This document shows positions 61,926 to 64,000 of a stretch of 64,000 bases of DNA, piece by piece. Origin of the DNA: Flavobacteriaceae bacterium (lineage in GTDB: Bacteria; Bacteroidota; Bacteroidia; Flavobacteriales; Flavobacteriaceae); NCBI GenBank assembly GCA_013214065.1, contig JABSPK010000012.1, forward strand, positions 1 to 64,000. Direction: 5' to 3'. The notes under the pieces were generated by a model. The model searched no databases. It was given only the letters and a program-made list of their open reading frames with translations, and was not told the origin of the DNA. Position 1 is the first letter of the stretch. Each line of letters starts with the position of its first letter. The position numbers were made by a program, and so were the translations under genes.

Positions 61926-62733
61926 TCCCTTCTACCAAAAAATAGCTATTCAACAAGTTCTCTTTGTTATATTCCAATTCCAATTGTGTTTCCATTGAAG
62001 TGACCCGTAGTCCGACGGCTTTACAAATGGCCTGACCTGCTGCCGTATCCCATTCCATAGTGGGTGCAAAACGGGGGTACATATGGGCTTTTCCTTCCGC
62101 AACGAGGCAAAACTTCAATGAGCTCCCCTTAGAAACGACTTCAACCTCCTTATTGTTATGTTTTCGGGAAAGATCTTCAATAAAATTTTTGGTCGCATCG
62201 TTCATATGTGAACGGCTGCCTACCACTTGGATACGCTCACCGATCTGGGTCAAAGGGGAAATTTTGTTTTCCTCGACAAAAAGTGGCCCGCTCAAACTGT
62301 GATCAGCATTCAAGGTCTGTTTGTAGGATGCCCCACCGGATACATCACCGACATATAGTTCTCGGGTAACGGGCACATAAATGACGCCCAATATCGGGGT
62401 CGCACCGGAAACCAAGGCGATATTCACCGTGAACTCGCCATTGCGCTTGATGAATTCCTTAGTGCCATCTAAGGGGTCGACGATCCAACATTGCTCCCAG
62501 CTCTGACGATCCTGATAGTCATCTTGCTTGTTCTCTTCACTGAGAATGGGAATACCCGATCCTTCCAAAAATCCGTTGATGCTTTCATTCGATGCCAAAT
62601 CAGCTTTGGTCAAAGGGGAATCATCGTCTTTGGAGACCACATCAATGGTCGTTTCCTCATAGATTTCCAATATTCTTATCCCCCCGGCGATGGAAGCCTT
62701 TACCGCCAAATCGATCAATTCGGTTTTGTTCAT
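61915..62733 (-). CDS. cysQ: 3'(2'),5'-bisphosphate nucleotidase
   Basis: A 272-residue metal-dependent phosphatase of the inositol-monophosphatase family that removes the 3'-phosphate of PAP, the by-product of sulfotransferases. Metal motifs: DSPLTKADLASNESI near residue 38, SEENKQDD near 65, WIVDPLDGTKEFIKRNGEFT near 87 and the late MEWDTAAGQAICKAVG near 225. Its presence in the same operon as PAPS synthesis supports turnover by sulfotransferases. It is the first gene of the operon, 39 bp after the OmpA gene, and overlaps DUF2061 by 11 bases. Confidence 0.96.
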   Translation of the reverse strand: MNKTELIDLAVKASIAGGIRILEIYEETTIDVVSKDDDSPLTKADLASNESINGFLEGSGIPILSEENKQDDYQDRQSWEQCWIVDPLDGTKEFIKRNGEFTVNIALVSGATPILGVIYVPVTRELYVGDVSGGASYKQTLNADHSLSGPLFVEENKISPLTQIGERIQVVGSRSHMNDATKNFIEDLSRKHNNKEVEVVSKGSSLKFCLVAEGKAHMYPRFAPTMEWDTAAGQAICKAVGLRVTSMETQLELEYNKENLLNSYFLVEGNAQ

Positions 62734-62772
62734 TGCTACTCCAATTTGGATGTATTTTCCAATATGGCGAAG

Positions 62773-63957
62773 TTAGTTCCAAAGAACCAGAAACTCCGAC
62801 CTTCTATTTTGTCTGTGTTTTGATTCAGGACATGGCACTCGATCGGCACATTCATTGACCAGTTTGGTCTCTCCAAAAGCTTCTTGAGTTACCCTGGACC
62901 GTTCGATGTTTTTGGACAACAGGTATTGTACCGTTCGATCTAATCGACGCTCTGAAAGCCAATTATTGTAGGTATCGGATCCCCTGGAGTCGGTATGTGA
63001 AGTAATTTTTATCCGCACCTCTTTATTGCGATCCAGTATAGCCGCTAATCGATCTAGCAAATCTTTGTCCGATGAAGTCAGATAGGAAGAGTTCAAAGGG
63101 AAATAAACATTGCCCAAATCGGCGATTTCGTCTTCAATGGCTTTTCTTCTAGCCTTTTCCGCTTCCTCTTTCATGCGTTCTTCCGCAGCTAGACGATCCG
63201 CTTCTTGTTGACGTGCCAATTCATCGGCCACGCGTTGGGCGTCTTCGGCCGCTTTTTGAGCCGATGCTATGGAGTCTTGGATGCGTTGCTGTTCGGCTTC
63301 CATTTCTTGGATCAATGCAAGTTTTTCCTGCCCTTTCCTTGAAAGCTTTTTCTCGACATCGAATTGGTAAACCAAACCGACGGCATGTTGTATATGGTTA
63401 GTGGCATTTTCAGTACTCATCGCCCATTTACCGGAAGAATTGAAATCAAGGCCCCAATGGTCTGAAAACCATGTTCTAAAACCTACGGTGGCGTTGTACG
63501 TTCCCCTACCCTCATTATTGGCATCGGTATATCCTGCACCAATACCTACATAGGGATCGAACCATCCGGTTTCACCTAAAATGGAATTCAAATCATAGCT
63601 GGCCCTAAAATCAATGGCATAATAATCGATATCCTCAGTAGCTGGATCCCCATCAACTATCTTTCCTTCTTTATAGCGATTGAACGAACCAATGGCCTCT
63701 AAACCTAAGCCGTTCTCAAAATATCGTCCGACACTGATCCTAGAAGGAAAAGGGACCATATTCCAACTATCGCCCACATCGAAAAGATTTCCGAATTCGT
63801 CACCGGAATCGTCGACGATATTGGTTCCCAATGAAACCATCCAAGAACTGGCGACAACGCTATCTTTTGCAGTGAGCATGGGGATGGTTTCTTGCCCATA
63901 TGATGGCAGGGCCAAGATTAAAACCAAAGGAGCTATAAGTAGCTTAATTGCTTTCAT
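62773..63957 (-). CDS. OmpA family outer-membrane protein
   Basis: A 394-residue protein with signal peptide (IKLLIAPLVLILALPSYG), an N-terminal eight-stranded beta-barrel (~20-200) with alternating aromatic strands, and a charged coiled-coil segment (~215-275, rich in Glu, Ala, Arg and Gln). The C-terminal OmpA peptidoglycan-binding domain (~280-394) has YFPLNSSYLTSSDKDLLDRL, TSHTDSRGSDTYNNWLSERR and ECADRVPCPESKHRQNRRSE. It links the outer membrane to peptidoglycan. It lies 39 bp upstream of cysQ on the same strand but is functionally unrelated; the shared transcript is possible. An exact -7 promoter box lies 28-35 bp upstream of the ATG. Confidence 0.94.
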   Translation of the reverse strand: MKAIKLLIAPLVLILALPSYGQETIPMLTAKDSVVASSWMVSLGTNIVDDSGDEFGNLFDVGDSWNMVPFPSRISVGRYFENGLGLEAIGSFNRYKEGKIVDGDPATEDIDYYAIDFRASYDLNSILGETGWFDPYVGIGAGYTDANNEGRGTYNATVGFRTWFSDHWGLDFNSSGKWAMSTENATNHIQHAVGLVYQFDVEKKLSRKGQEKLALIQEMEAEQQRIQDSIASAQKAAEDAQRVADELARQQEADRLAAEERMKEEAEKARRKAIEDEIADLGNVYFPLNSSYLTSSDKDLLDRLAAILDRNKEVRIKITSHTDSRGSDTYNNWLSERRLDRTVQYLLSKNIERSRVTQEAFGETKLVNECADRVPCPESKHRQNRRSEFLVLWN

Positions 63958-63984
63958 AGTTCATTTATTTGGGGTTTGCGGGTC

Positions 63985-63992
63985 CAAATTTA
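63985..63992 (-). promoter_or_regulatory. -7 promoter element of the OmpA gene
   Basis: TAAATTTG on the minus strand matches TAnnTTTG exactly. The -33 box would lie beyond the window end. Predicted start of transcription is near 63979. Confidence 0.5.
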
Positions 63993-64000
63993 GGCCAATT

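Overview
The window comes from a bacterium of the Flavobacteriaceae (Bacteroidota), most likely a marine, gliding, polysaccharide-producing species. This rests on gldF and gldG, a type IX secretion C-terminal sorting domain, Bacteroidota -7 promoter boxes (TAnnTTTG), scarce Shine-Dalgarno sites, many lipoproteins, and the DUF4212/symporter/acs arrangement. No genus can be fixed from sequence alone.

Region 1 (1-4.49 kb) is the right end of an integrated element and is visibly AT-richer than the rest. It carries an ECF sigma operon with two small membrane proteins, a divergent serine-hydrolase lipoprotein, a 73-bp near-perfect palindrome, and a tyrosine recombinase whose reading frame has an amber codon at codon 10. 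The element ends in the 3' part of an initiator-type tRNA(CAT), followed by that tRNA's terminator. The left end lies outside the window.

Region 2 (4.5-22.8 kb) is core chromosome. It holds phoH-purC-DUF4212-symporter-acs on the minus strand, and a SAM hydrolase, an ABM-fold monooxygenase, gldF, gldG and dnaN on the plus strand. A 1.73-kb segment with one repeat-rich lipoprotein gene sits between dnaN and the terminator that probably once followed it directly. A 34-bp copy of the dnaN 3' end flanks the segment on each side. After it come a DUF4870 gene, a Cys-rich lipoprotein of unknown function, a GT2 glycosyltransferase, mnmE and a CpsB-type PHP phosphatase.

Region 3 (22.8-29.4 kb) is one giant mosaic type IX-secreted protein: sorbosone-dehydrogenase-like propeller, lectin-like domain, Kelch, PKD and Ig-like modules, and a sorting domain.

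Region 4 (29.6-64 kb) is an exopolysaccharide locus in alternating strand blocks. It has the Wzc-type tyrosine kinase, Wza export lipoprotein, a CapD/PglF-type dehydratase and a PglE-type aminotransferase. It also has UDP-glucose dehydrogenase and uronate 4-epimerase, a MurJ/Wzx-like flippase, a Wzy-like polymerase, six glycosyltransferases and a PglC-type initiating transferase. Two sulfotransferases, a pectate-lyase-like lipoprotein, a second beta-helix protein and an SDR/SMP-30/ATP-grasp group add tailoring functions. The locus closes with a complete PAPS operon (cysQ, a double DUF2061 protein, cysC, cysD, cysN) next to an OmpA-family gene. No PAPS or sulfite reductase is present. The simplest reading is a sulfated, uronate-containing exopolysaccharide whose sulfate donor is made by genes in the same locus.
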